Of a stretch of DNA of 64,000 bases, positions 41,891 through 49,933 are shown in pieces. Every line of letters begins with the position of its first letter. Position 1 is the stretch's first letter. Source of the DNA: Bin87 sp965261195. GTDB taxonomy: Bacteria; Chloroflexota; Dehalococcoidia; Lucifugimonadales; UBA3495. The translations under genes were made by a program, and so were the position numbers. Under the pieces are notes generated by a model that was not told the origin of the DNA, did no database searches, and worked only from the letters and a program-made list of their open reading frames with translations. The DNA is taken from assembly GCA_965261195.1 (NCBI GenBank), contig OZ253455.1, positions 3,782,001 to 3,846,000 on the forward strand, written 5' to 3'.

Positions 41891-43123
41891 CTAAATTACG
41901 CCGCTGGTAGACAGGCCATCGAGCTGCGCCGCAGTGAGGCCCAGCCAACCGCCGTAAATATCGAGATTGTGCTCACCTACGGTTGGGCCCATGTGCCGCA
42001 GTTCGCCCGGCGTATCGCTGAACTTGGGAACTACACCCAGCATGATGGTCTTGCCGATCTGGGGATCGTCCACTTCCACGATGTCCCCCCGCTCCTGAAA
42101 ATGAGGGTCGGCGACGATGTCAGCGCTGTTGTACACCGGCCCCACCACGCCACCGGCCGGAATCAACTCACCCATGATGTCATCAATGGTACGTTTGCTC
42201 AACCAGTTCTGCAAGATTTCGTTCAGCGCGTCCTTATTTTGGAGGCGCGCCGCGTTGTTGGCGAACCGGTCATCATCGAGCAACTCGTCAAAACCCATGG
42301 CGCGGGCCAAACCCTCCCAAGTGTTCTGGGACGTTGCCGATAGGCCCAGCCAGCGGTCGTCGCCAGTTCGGTAGAGACTGCGCGGCGCCGCATCAGGGAA
42401 ATCGTTGCCCACCCTTTCCCGAACCTCTCCCAAGCGGTCGTAAATCGTGAGATGGGGGATGCACAGGCGGAACAGTGGCTCGAACAGGCTGAGGTCAACC
42501 ACCTGCCCGGCTCCGGCGTGGCCGTCCCGCCGGTCGGCGTCGCGGCGGTAGATGGCCATCATGCCGGCCATGGCGCCAAACACGCCGGCGATTTCGTCGG
42601 CCAGCGGCACCGGCGGCAGATTCGGCGGTGTGTCGGGAAAACCGGTCATGCCGATATAGCCACTCATGCACTCGGCTATGGTCCCGAAGCCGGGACGATC
42701 CTTATAGGGGCCGGTCTGTCCGAACCCGGAGAAACGTAGGATCACCAATCCGGGGTTTACATCCGGCGCGTGTAAGTCAGTCGGCCCCAGCCCCCAACGT
42801 TCGAGCGTTCCGGGCCGAAAACCCTCAATAAGCACATCGGCCTCGACCGCCAGCTGCCTGAGCAATTCCTGCCCCCTGGCGTCGCCCATGTTGAGCGTAA
42901 TCGATTGTTTATTGCGGGAATGAACTTTCCACCACAAAGATACCCCTTCGTAGAAAGGGCCCCAGTTGCGAAGGGGGTCGCCGGAACCGGGTCGCTCAAC
43001 CTTCACCACCTCGGCGCCGAAATCGGCCATCAGCGACGAAGCTGTGCCACCCGCCACGATGATAGAGAGGTCCAGTACCTTGAGGCCAGCGAGCGGGCCT
43101 GATTTGCGGGCATTGGCAGTCAA
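41891..43123 (-). CDS. CaiB/BaiF family III CoA-transferase
   Basis: This 410-residue canonical family III CoA-transferase begins PLAGLKVLDLSIIVAGGTASSLMADFGAEVVKVE (about 10-43, split at VAGG). The catalytic aspartate is D176 in PLADEIAGVFGAM, which forms the glutamyl/aspartyl-CoA-type anhydride intermediate. GAGQVVDLSLFEPLF (about 203-217) follows. Unlike the protein at 33208-34620 it has the standard domain order and length. Substrates such as formyl-, succinyl-, crotonobetainyl- or benzylsuccinyl-CoA cannot be distinguished. It is upstream of rdgB by 23 bases and downstream of the hydrolase gene by 42. Confidence 0.92.
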   Translation of the reverse strand: MTANARKSGPLAGLKVLDLSIIVAGGTASSLMADFGAEVVKVERPGSGDPLRNWGPFYEGVSLWWKVHSRNKQSITLNMGDARGQELLRQLAVEADVLIEGFRPGTLERWGLGPTDLHAPDVNPGLVILRFSGFGQTGPYKDRPGFGTIAECMSGYIGMTGFPDTPPNLPPVPLADEIAGVFGAMAGMMAIYRRDADRRDGHAGAGQVVDLSLFEPLFRLCIPHLTIYDRLGEVRERVGNDFPDAAPRSLYRTGDDRWLGLSATSQNTWEGLARAMGFDELLDDDRFANNAARLQNKDALNEILQNWLSKRTIDDIMGELIPAGGVVGPVYNSADIVADPHFQERGDIVEVDDPQIGKTIMLGVVPKFSDTPGELRHMGPTVGEHNLDIYGGWLGLTAAQLDGLSTSGVI

Positions 43124-43165
43124 AAGAACCTTCCCCTACGATGTGCGGAGTGGATACGACCGATA

Positions 43166-44050
43166 TTAGGGCGCATCGGAGGTGGCGTCAAACCACTGTT
43201 TTGCCGTGGCCCATACTTCATCAGGGTATTCCATGGGCAGAAAGTGGCTGCCCTTACCCATCGCTTTGACCCGGGCGCCGGCCACCAGATCTACGAACCG
43301 CCCCACGCCGGGGTCGTCGGGACGTTGGCAACCGGGGTAGTCTGCCAGCAGCAGCAGCCAGTCGCCGGGCAAACCGCACAGGTAATTTTCGACTTGCAAG
43401 TCGTCCCGCATACCGTAAAAGGTAGCTTCCGTGTCGGGGTGGCATTTGAGTTGTGCCTTTCCGTCAGGCAGCAACCGCGTACCCCCGGTGATGAATTGCT
43501 CGAAGGGTTCATCCTCCCAATCCTTGAACGCGGCGCGGGGACGATACCCGTCAAACATCGCAGCGCGACTGTCCCAGATGGATCGTTTCATACGGGTCCG
43601 CTCGGCTCTGAGGTTCAGGTCTTGGGTCGGCGTGGTGGCCGGGTCGTTGCTGACCCGCGTTTCGACCAGAACCACCGGCCCGAATCGACCCGGCAGCAGA
43701 GAGGCGGCAATGATGCTGGCCAACCCACCCGACGAATGGCCGATGACCCGGGGACGTTCCAAATCCATTGCGCCGATGATTGCCGCGAGGTCATCGCCGG
43801 CAAACTCGAAACGGTACCCCTTTTCCGACGCATCCGTATCCCCGTGCCCACGCTGGTCGAATGCCAGCACGCGGTACTGTTCGGCCAAACGGCGGGCGAT
43901 GGGTTTCCAGGGCCAGGCGCACAATCCGGTAGCATGGAGCATCAACAGCGGTGGGCTGGCCGGATCGCCCCACTCCAGATAGTGGTGCCGTATGCCGTTG
44001 GCGTGCACAAAGCGGGACTGCCAATCCTGGCTGCAACTTGAAGCTGTCAT
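43166..44050 (-). CDS. alpha/beta hydrolase
   Basis: This 294-residue alpha/beta-hydrolase fold protein has the oxyanion-side HATGLCAWPW (about 39-48), the nucleophile elbow GHSSGG (about 104-109, serine nucleophile in the middle), AFDQRGHGDTDASE (about 63-76), and the catalytic histidine in MGKGSHFLPMEYP (about 267-279). Esterase, lactonase, epoxide hydrolase and C-C hydrolase activities are all possible. ATG at 44050 has only a weak CAGGA upstream. A MITE begins 24 bases upstream of the start, between it and the divergent nuo operon, so its promoter may come from or be displaced by the element. Confidence 0.88.
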   Translation of the reverse strand: MTASSCSQDWQSRFVHANGIRHHYLEWGDPASPPLLMLHATGLCAWPWKPIARRLAEQYRVLAFDQRGHGDTDASEKGYRFEFAGDDLAAIIGAMDLERPRVIGHSSGGLASIIAASLLPGRFGPVVLVETRVSNDPATTPTQDLNLRAERTRMKRSIWDSRAAMFDGYRPRAAFKDWEDEPFEQFITGGTRLLPDGKAQLKCHPDTEATFYGMRDDLQVENYLCGLPGDWLLLLADYPGCQRPDDPGVGRFVDLVAGARVKAMGKGSHFLPMEYPDEVWATAKQWFDATSDAP

Positions 44051-44065
44051 ATCATGCTCGGAGTT

Positions 44066-44194
44066 CCTGAGAAGTAACTGTTCAGAGTTGCGGGGATCTG
44101 CCGACTATTCGGCCTATTGTGGAGGGGCAGCCAAGCACGAATTTTCTCTGCAAACCCATTCCGTCCCCTCAAACGTGAACAGTTACCGTGAGAA
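44066..44194 (-). mobile_element. MITE copy 2 with imperfect target-site duplication (IS66-like ends)
   Basis: The 113-bp element at 44074-44186 has the same perfect 11-bp terminal repeats as copy 1 and is its reverse complement. Differences are nine substitutions and one gap, eight of the substitutions in the central third. The flanking 8-mers CCTGAGAA and CGTGAGAA match at seven positions, consistent with an older target-site duplication. It lies between the hydrolase start and the nuo promoter. Confidence 0.82.
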
Positions 44195-44221
44195 TCATTA
44201 CTATTGGCTGAACCAACGATA

Positions 44222-44230
44222 TGGTATAAT
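44222..44230 (+). promoter_or_regulatory. extended -10 promoter for the nuo operon
   Basis: TGGTATAAT matches TGnTATAAT exactly. A weak TTGGCT lies 15 bases upstream. Transcription would start near 44237, leaving a leader of about 85 bases before nuoA. The MITE ends 35 bases upstream. Confidence 0.55.
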
Positions 44231-44321
44231 GCCGCCGCTCATTTAGCCAGATTCTGGACGTAACACAGCGCTAACCAACCGACCCGTTGCAATGTATTCG
44301 CGGCCATGATTGAGTGCCACC

Positions 44322-44708
44322 ATGATTGATGATTATTTGGGACAATACGGCCTGATCGCCATTTTCCTAGTACTCGCCATCGTCGTGCCATCCAGTATGT
44401 TGATGGCATCCTACACGTTGTCGAAATTGGGATTACGGCCCGCGCGGCCCGACCCGGTGAAGCACGACACCTACGAATGCGGCGTCGAAACTATCGGCGG
44501 CACCTGGAACCGGTTCCAGTTTCGCTTTTATATGTTCGCCATCCTGTTCGTCGTATTCGATGTTGAGGTGGTGTTCCTGTACCCGTGGGCGACCAAATTC
44601 CTGACGCTGGAACTGTTCGCCCTGATTGAGATGGCAGTGTTCGTGGGGATTCTGCTGTTGGCGTGGGCCTACGCCTGGCGCAAGCACGACCTGGAATGGC
44701 AAGGCTGA
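44322..44708 (+). CDS. nuoA: NADH-quinone oxidoreductase subunit A
   Basis: This 128-residue membrane subunit of complex I has three predicted membrane helices (about 10-32, 66-86, 95-115). The signature YECGVETIGGTWNRFQFRFYMFAILFVVFDVE sits between helices 1 and 2, including the conserved cysteine used in active/deactive studies of complex I. ATG at 44322 is chosen; a TTG 12 bases earlier is in frame. It is the first gene of the nuo operon, 6 bases before nuoB. Confidence 0.95.
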   Translation: MIDDYLGQYGLIAIFLVLAIVVPSSMLMASYTLSKLGLRPARPDPVKHDTYECGVETIGGTWNRFQFRFYMFAILFVVFDVEVVFLYPWATKFLTLELFALIEMAVFVGILLLAWAYAWRKHDLEWQG

Positions 44709-44714
44709 CCGACT

Positions 44715-45332
44715 ATGGCTGAACTGACGCCCGGCGGTGGCCCGCTCCACAACCGCACCTGGGAAATCGATCGTTCTGAGGGTCAGGTAGTGAACGACCT
44801 GATTGCTGCCTCGCAGTCGCCCATCGAAATGCCCATGATCGAGGTGCCCGACGACCTGCAACGCAACCTGATGGTCACCTCGGTGGATGCCCTGGTGAAC
44901 TGGAGCCGCAAGTCTGCCCTGTGGCCCGTATCTTTCGGCCTGGCTTGCTGCGCGTTCGAAATGATGGCGACGGCGATGGGCCGCTTTGACATCTCCCGCT
45001 TCGGTATGGAAGTGTTCCGCGCTTCTCCCCGGCAGGCCGACCTGATGATCGTGGCCGGCACCGTAACCTGGAAAATGGCGCCGCCCATCAAGCGTATCTA
45101 CGAGCAGATGGCCGAACCGCGCTGGGTGATCGCCATGGGCGTTTGCGCCACCAGTGGCGGGCCGTATTTCGGTTCCTACAGCGTTGTGCCCGGAGTTGAC
45201 CACATAATTCCGGTCGATGTTTACGTCCCGGGGTGCCCACCGCGCCCCGACGCGCTGCTGTATGGCATCATGGAGTTGCACGAGAAGATCAAGAGGTACC
45301 GCAACCTGGGCAGCGGTAGCTTCAAACCGTGA
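44715..45332 (+). CDS. nuoB: NADH-quinone oxidoreductase subunit B
   Basis: This 205-residue peripheral subunit holds the terminal 4Fe-4S cluster N2 next to the quinone site. The ligands are the adjacent pair C78-C79 (GLACCAFEMM), C144 (MGVCATSGG) and C174 (PGCPPRPDAL). About 45 residues of extra N-terminal sequence (rich in Gly, Ser and acidic residues) precede the core. Its TGA overlaps the nuoC start by one base. Confidence 0.97.
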   Translation: MAELTPGGGPLHNRTWEIDRSEGQVVNDLIAASQSPIEMPMIEVPDDLQRNLMVTSVDALVNWSRKSALWPVSFGLACCAFEMMATAMGRFDISRFGMEVFRASPRQADLMIVAGTVTWKMAPPIKRIYEQMAEPRWVIAMGVCATSGGPYFGSYSVVPGVDHIIPVDVYVPGCPPRPDALLYGIMELHEKIKRYRNLGSGSFKP

Positions 45333-45772
45333 TGATAACGGCCCTGTCCGGTCAAGCCCTGGCCCAGCGGTTGCAGGATTTAACGCCCAACGCCGTGCTT
45401 GAATGGAACGATTCGGCGGTTTGGGTTGCTCCGGAATCGCTGCATTCCGTTGCCGCTGCGTTGTGGGAAGACTCGGAACTGGATTTCAAGTATCTGAACT
45501 CCGTCAGCGCCGTAGATTACGTTGAGCACTTTGAGCTCGTATACCACCTGACCTCCATCGACAAACAGCACACTGGCATCGTCCGCAGCCGCGTGTACGG
45601 CAGAGAAGACCCCACGGCAGCATCGGTGGTGAGCGTTTGGCGCGGAGCCGATTTCCAGGAGCGGGAAATCTGGGACCTGATGGGTGTCAGGTTCACCGGC
45701 CATCCCAACCTGAAGCGGATAATGTTGTGGGAAGGTTTTGAAGGACACCCGCTACGCAAGGATTACCTGTAA
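45332..45772 (+). CDS. nuoC: NADH-quinone oxidoreductase subunit C
   Basis: This 146-residue 30-kDa-type subunit sits in the connecting (Q) module. The family signature is at the C-terminus: DFQEREIWDLMGVRFTGHPNLKRIMLWEGFEGHPLRKDYL (about 109-146; split at GVRF). It is not fused to NuoD, unlike in Escherichia coli. ATG at 45332 overlaps the nuoB stop (TGATG); a GTG directly before it is in frame. Confidence 0.94.
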   Translation: MITALSGQALAQRLQDLTPNAVLEWNDSAVWVAPESLHSVAAALWEDSELDFKYLNSVSAVDYVEHFELVYHLTSIDKQHTGIVRSRVYGREDPTAASVVSVWRGADFQEREIWDLMGVRFTGHPNLKRIMLWEGFEGHPLRKDYL

Positions 45773-45808
45773 CAACCGTTCAGCATCGCTGACGACCGGC
45801 AATAATCC

Positions 45809-46915
45809 ATGACTATTCGAACCGAACCAATGACCGTCAATGTGGGGCCACAGCACCCCAGCACCCACGGCGTGTTCCGTGTGCGCGTCACGTTTGACGG
45901 CGAAGACATCGTTGAAGTTGAACCGGTGCTCGGCTACCTGCATCGCGGGACCGAAAAACTGGCCGAAGAGCGCAACTACGTGCAAATAGTCACGCTCACC
46001 GACCGGCTGGACTACACGTCGTCGATGATTAACAACCAGGCGTACTGTCTGGCCGTGGAGCAATTGCTGGGCATTGAGCCGCCGCCACGCGGGAAGTGGC
46101 TCCGGACGCTGACCGCCGAGTTGCAGCGCATTGCCAGCCACCTGATCGCCGTCGGTTTTTTTGTTCAGGAACTGGGGGCGTTCGGCACACCGTTGATGTA
46201 CACCTTCCGCAGCCGGGAGCGCATCCTCGACCTGTTCGAGATGCTGTGTGGCGCGCGCATCACCGTGAGTTACATGAGGCCCGGCGGCGTGTTTGCCGAC
46301 GCCCCCGAAGATTTTTGGCCGGCTCTGGACCAGTTCCTCGAAGATTTTGAAGGCGAGCTGGAAGAGCTGGAAAACCTGCTGCTCAACAACGAAATTCTGA
46401 TGGTGCGCACTCTTGGGGTCAGCCCGCTGCCCGCCGACGTCGCCATCAATTGTTCGGCCAGCGGGCCGGTGCTGAGGGCCAGCGGGGTCAACTGGGATTG
46501 GCGCAAACTGGCCCCCTACGATGCCTACGACCAGGTCGAGTTCGATGTACCGTTGGGCGCCAACGGCGACAACTACGACCGGTTCTGGGTGCGGGTGCAG
46601 GAAGTTCGCCAGAGTCTACGCATCGTGCGGCAGTGCATCGAGCGGATCGAACCGGGGCCAGCGCGCCTGGAAGTTCCCCTGGTGCTCCGCGCCGAGCCTG
46701 GCGCCGAAGCCTACGGGCGAGTGGAGGCATCCAAGGGGGAGCTGGGATTTTATCTGGTCAGCGACGGCGGCATAGCGCCCTATCGCTGTAAGATTCGTTC
46801 CCCTTCGCTGATCAATCTGACTATCATGGACCATTTGCTCGTCGGTTGGAAGCTGGCCGATATGATAGTTTCACTGGGCAGCATCGACATCAACATGGGC
46901 GAAGTTGACCGATGA
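45809..46915 (+). CDS. nuoD: NADH-quinone oxidoreductase subunit D
   Basis: This 368-residue 49-kDa-type subunit forms the quinone-binding cavity with NuoB. It begins with VNVGPQHPSTHGVFRV (about 10-25), the quinone-site loop, with GYLHRGTEKLAE at about 42-53. The C-terminus ends SLGSIDINMGEVDR, as expected for the family (D-x-x-x-GEVDR). It stops four bases into nuoH (ATGA overlap). The order C-D and the direct transition to nuoH show that nuoE, nuoF and nuoG are missing at their usual position. Confidence 0.96.
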   Translation: MTIRTEPMTVNVGPQHPSTHGVFRVRVTFDGEDIVEVEPVLGYLHRGTEKLAEERNYVQIVTLTDRLDYTSSMINNQAYCLAVEQLLGIEPPPRGKWLRTLTAELQRIASHLIAVGFFVQELGAFGTPLMYTFRSRERILDLFEMLCGARITVSYMRPGGVFADAPEDFWPALDQFLEDFEGELEELENLLLNNEILMVRTLGVSPLPADVAINCSASGPVLRASGVNWDWRKLAPYDAYDQVEFDVPLGANGDNYDRFWVRVQEVRQSLRIVRQCIERIEPGPARLEVPLVLRAEPGAEAYGRVEASKGELGFYLVSDGGIAPYRCKIRSPSLINLTIMDHLLVGWKLADMIVSLGSIDINMGEVDR

Positions 46916-48144
46916 ACGGTTGCCTGCTCAATCCAGACGGTGTGCTTGGCGGCAACCCGCTGTTCCGACTGATTTATGAAACGGCCGGTCAGTTCCTGCC
47001 GTGCTGGTTGTCATACGTGGTCGCCGGCGCAGTCATTATGCTCATACTGATCAACGCGGTGCTGCTGGGTGCAGCGATCGTCAGTTGGGGCGAGCGACGG
47101 TTGCTCGGCAGATTCCAAAACCGGATCGGCCCCAACCGCTGGGGACCGTTCGGCGCCCTGCAGCCGATTGCAGATTTGGTCAAGCTGATCACCAAAGAAG
47201 ACATCATCCCCTACGGCGCCGACCGCATCGCCTTCACCATCGTGCCGGTTTTGATGGTTGCCAGCCTACTGGTGGCCACGTCGGTAATTCCCTTCGCCAA
47301 GAATGTGGCGCTGGTTGACCTCAACGTTGGTGTATTATTTGTGCTGGCGGTCAGCTCGCTAACCACCATTGCGATATTCACTGCGGGCTGGGCATCCAAC
47401 AACCGGTATGCACTGTTCGGCGCGGGCCGGGCGGTGGCGGTGCTGCTCAGTTACGAGGTCCCCGTCGTGCTGTCTTTGTTGGGTGTGGTGCTGGTGGCCG
47501 GCTCCATGTCACTGGGGGACATTGTTGTGGCCCAGGCGGTGCCGTTCTTCCTCGTGCAACCGCTGGCGTTCTTCGTGTTCCTTGCCGGTATGTCTGCGGA
47601 GTTGAACCGCACGCCCTTTGATGTGGCAGAAGCCGAATCTGAGATTATCGCCGGTTACCATACCGAGTACAGCGGCATCAAGTTCGCGTTGATTCAGGCG
47701 GCCGAGTTCGGCGGCGCGCTAGTCGTGTCCGCATTGATTGCGACGCTGTTCTTCGCCGGTTGGGCCGGCCCGATTGCCGACTGGCTGGGCTGGCTGTGGT
47801 TCCTCATCAAAACGTTTATCGGGATATTCATCTTCGTCTGGATACGCGCTACGTACCCTCGGTTGCGACTGGACCAGATTATGGCCGTATGCTGGAAGTT
47901 CCTGATGCCGTTGAGCATTATCAATCTGATTGCTGTTGTGCTGGAGGTCTACTTCCTGCGCGACGCTCACGGCGCTCTGAGTACCAGCGACCTGTGGATC
48001 ATGGCCGGCATCAACATAGTTCTGGCTGCGGTTTCGATTGCAGTCTTTGGCCAGTTGATACGCCAAAGGGTACAAAATTCCTCGCCAACTGCCCGGTCGG
48101 TCCAACCCGTGGTCAACGGCGTTTCGACCATCGATACGAGATAA
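46912..48144 (+). CDS. nuoH: NADH-quinone oxidoreductase subunit H
   Basis: This 410-residue membrane subunit forms the junction between quinone chamber and proton channels, with eight or more predicted helices. Diagnostic segments are ERRLLGRFQNRIGPNRWGPFG (about 60-80), the AELNRTPFDVAEAESEIIAGYHTEYSG quinone-gate loop (about 232-258, split at FDVAEAE) and FVWIRATYPRLRLDQ (about 305-320). A 30-residue hydrophilic tail after the last helix is longer than usual. ATG at 46912 overlaps the nuoD stop. Confidence 0.96.
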   Translation: MNGCLLNPDGVLGGNPLFRLIYETAGQFLPCWLSYVVAGAVIMLILINAVLLGAAIVSWGERRLLGRFQNRIGPNRWGPFGALQPIADLVKLITKEDIIPYGADRIAFTIVPVLMVASLLVATSVIPFAKNVALVDLNVGVLFVLAVSSLTTIAIFTAGWASNNRYALFGAGRAVAVLLSYEVPVVLSLLGVVLVAGSMSLGDIVVAQAVPFFLVQPLAFFVFLAGMSAELNRTPFDVAEAESEIIAGYHTEYSGIKFALIQAAEFGGALVVSALIATLFFAGWAGPIADWLGWLWFLIKTFIGIFIFVWIRATYPRLRLDQIMAVCWKFLMPLSIINLIAVVLEVYFLRDAHGALSTSDLWIMAGINIVLAAVSIAVFGQLIRQRVQNSSPTARSVQPVVNGVSTIDTR

Positions 48145-48177
48145 GGGCAACGCGGGCACACACCGGAGAAGAGCACC

Positions 48178-48750
48178 ATGTACGGATTAGAAATGGCCAA
48201 GGGGTTGATGGTTACCCTGTCTAACCTGGTGCGTAAACCGTTCACCATTTCCTATCCCGAACAACGGGTGCCGCAACACCCCAGGTTCCGCGGCGAGGAG
48301 TTTGCCTGGTACGAAGAACGCTGCACGGGATGCGCTTCGTGCGCCAAGTATTGCCCGTTGGGAATCATCAAAATAGTAACCAAGCCCAGTGAAACCGCTC
48401 CTTTGCAGGGCGACAAATACCTGCTGGAGACCTTTGACATCGAGCTGCAACGGTGTATGTTCTGCGGGCTGTGCGTAGAGGCGTGCCCATACGATGCGTT
48501 GTTCATGGGCAGCGGTTTCGAAGAGGGGCAGTACAAACGCACCGATTTGGTGATTTCCATTGACCAGCTCCGCCACGCCGACAAGCACCCGAGCACCTGG
48601 TTCCGGCCTCAGCTGGAGAGCATGGAGTATCGGCCCGGAGTCAGCCGGCCGCTGGGGTGGCGCGAGGTTGGCCGGGAAAAATGGCGTTGGCACCAGCGCG
48701 AGAAGGCCGGTATGCGTCTGGCGGGTCGGGATTCTAAGGACGACACCTAG
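48178..48750 (+). CDS. nuoI: NADH-quinone oxidoreductase subunit I
   Basis: This 190-residue ferredoxin-like subunit has two 4Fe-4S clusters (N6a, N6b). Ligands are C49, C52, C55 with C59-P, and C93, C96, C99 with C103-P. In an enzyme without NuoEFG this subunit is the likely entry point for electrons from ferredoxin or an F420H2-oxidising partner. The C-terminal 60 residues form an extension rich in Trp and charged residues (EVGREKWRWHQREKAG) that is longer than the minimal family. ATG at 48178 has GGAGAAGAG upstream. The stop abuts nuoJ directly. Confidence 0.95.
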   Translation: MYGLEMAKGLMVTLSNLVRKPFTISYPEQRVPQHPRFRGEEFAWYEERCTGCASCAKYCPLGIIKIVTKPSETAPLQGDKYLLETFDIELQRCMFCGLCVEACPYDALFMGSGFEEGQYKRTDLVISIDQLRHADKHPSTWFRPQLESMEYRPGVSRPLGWREVGREKWRWHQREKAGMRLAGRDSKDDT

Positions 48751-49335
48751 ATGTGGTTTGAGCAAATAGTATTCTGGGCGCTGGCGATTATGGCGGTGGC
48801 CGGATCAATCGGCGTGGTGCTCGTGCGCGACCTGTTCCGTGCGGCGCTTTTACTTTCACTGGTTTTCATTGCGGTTGGCGGCTTTTTCGTGATGATGAAC
48901 GCCGAGTTCCTGGCGGTGGTACAGGTTTTGATCTACGTGGGAGCAATCGCCGTATTGTTCATATTCGCAGTGATGTTGACCAGGGATGTGCAGCATGGCA
49001 ACACTCCCAATCGTTTGCAGATTCCAGCCGCACTGGTGTCGGCCCTGTTGCTGGCGGCGATGATTGCAACGGCAACCACCACCGACTGGACTACCCTGGC
49101 GGGAGCAGGGTTGGAGACTAAATCGCAAATCGCTCAAAACCAGGCAGTTGGCATTCCCGATGCGACCAAGCTGACCAGCGCGGGTTTGACCGCTCTTGAG
49201 GTTGAAAGCGTGCGCGAAGGTGGACTCGCCGACCTGTTGATAAGCGATTTCGTGCTGCCCTTTGAAGCTGTATCTTTGCTGTTACTGGCAGCAGCCATCG
49301 GCGGGTTGGCTCTGGCCCGCGGGCGGGGGAGATAG
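48751..49335 (+). CDS. nuoJ: NADH-quinone oxidoreductase subunit J
   Basis: This 194-residue membrane subunit has five predicted helices. The third contains the characteristic VQVLIYVGAIAVLFIFAVML (about 53-72), whose pi-bulge helix couples quinone chemistry to proton movement. ATG at 48751 immediately follows the nuoI stop. A periplasmic-side loop (about 110-160) is variable as in other NuoJ proteins. Confidence 0.94.
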   Translation: MWFEQIVFWALAIMAVAGSIGVVLVRDLFRAALLLSLVFIAVGGFFVMMNAEFLAVVQVLIYVGAIAVLFIFAVMLTRDVQHGNTPNRLQIPAALVSALLLAAMIATATTTDWTTLAGAGLETKSQIAQNQAVGIPDATKLTSAGLTALEVESVREGGLADLLISDFVLPFEAVSLLLLAAAIGGLALARGRGR

Positions 49336-49339
49336 AGCT

Positions 49340-49669
49340 TTGACGCTGGAATCAATGCTCATCGTCGCGGCCGTTATCTTCTGCATCGGTCTGTATGGAG
49401 CGTTAGCGCGCCGCAACTTCATCGCCGTGTTGATGTCAATCGAGTTGATGTTCAACGGGGTGAACCTGACGCTGGTAGCGATGGGCCGCTGGCTGGTGCC
49501 CTACGCCGTGCAGGAACAACTGTCCTCGGTGCTCACCGGGCAAGTATTCGCCGTGTTCATCATCACCGTGGCCGCGGCGGAAATCGCCCTGGGACTGGGG
49601 ATTGTGTTCGCAGTGTTTCGCACCAATGAAAGCGTGGATTTGACCGACGCCGCAGCGCTCCGGCACTGA
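49340..49669 (+). CDS. nuoK: NADH-quinone oxidoreductase subunit K
   Basis: This 109-residue three-helix subunit is MrpC-like. Helix 2 carries the conserved glutamate in MSIELMFNGVNLTLVA (about 33-48), and helix 3 a second glutamate in AAAEIALGLG (about 79-88). TTG at 49340 is chosen because GGGGGAG lies about 9 bases upstream and the resulting MTLESMLIVAA matches the family start; ATG at 49355 would give a slightly short protein. It begins 4 bases after nuoJ. Confidence 0.93.
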   Translation: MTLESMLIVAAVIFCIGLYGALARRNFIAVLMSIELMFNGVNLTLVAMGRWLVPYAVQEQLSSVLTGQVFAVFIITVAAAEIALGLGIVFAVFRTNESVDLTDAAALRH

Positions 49670-49725
49670 CGCCCCCGGCCAATCCATGGACGAATAACTT
49701 GGAACGAATCAATAAAGCATAAGCT

Positions 49726-49920
49726 ATGTGGATGGAATTCAAACGCGCTCCCAACTTGATGGCAGCTGAAATCTGGAAGGAAGCCTTCGAAGCCGAAGGT
49801 TTGCCCACCCGGATTTTGCCGGTGGGGGACATACGGGACTGGAGCGAGCGTGCGCCGTTTGTCATCTATGTTCCCAAAGGCCGCGAACACGTGGCCGAAG
49901 AAATCGTGAGGAAGCTGTGA
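49726..49920 (+). CDS. small DUF2007-like protein encoded between nuoK and nuoL
   Basis: This soluble 64-residue protein has a beta-alpha-beta look: FKRAPNLMAAEIWKEAFEAEGLPTRILPVGD (split at WKEAFEA), followed by RAPFVIYVPKGREHVAEEIVRKL. This resembles the DUF2007/putative signal-transducing protein fold, in which an amphipathic helix is followed by a strand and a VP(K)-helix end. No metal site, signal or membrane segment is present. ATG at 49726 lacks a clear ribosome-binding site. It lies 56 bases after nuoK and 13 before nuoL, so it must be expressed with complex I. An assembly or regulatory role is possible but unproven. Confidence 0.75.
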   Translation: MWMEFKRAPNLMAAEIWKEAFEAEGLPTRILPVGDIRDWSERAPFVIYVPKGREHVAEEIVRKL

Positions 49921-49933
49921 GGATGAAGCTGTC

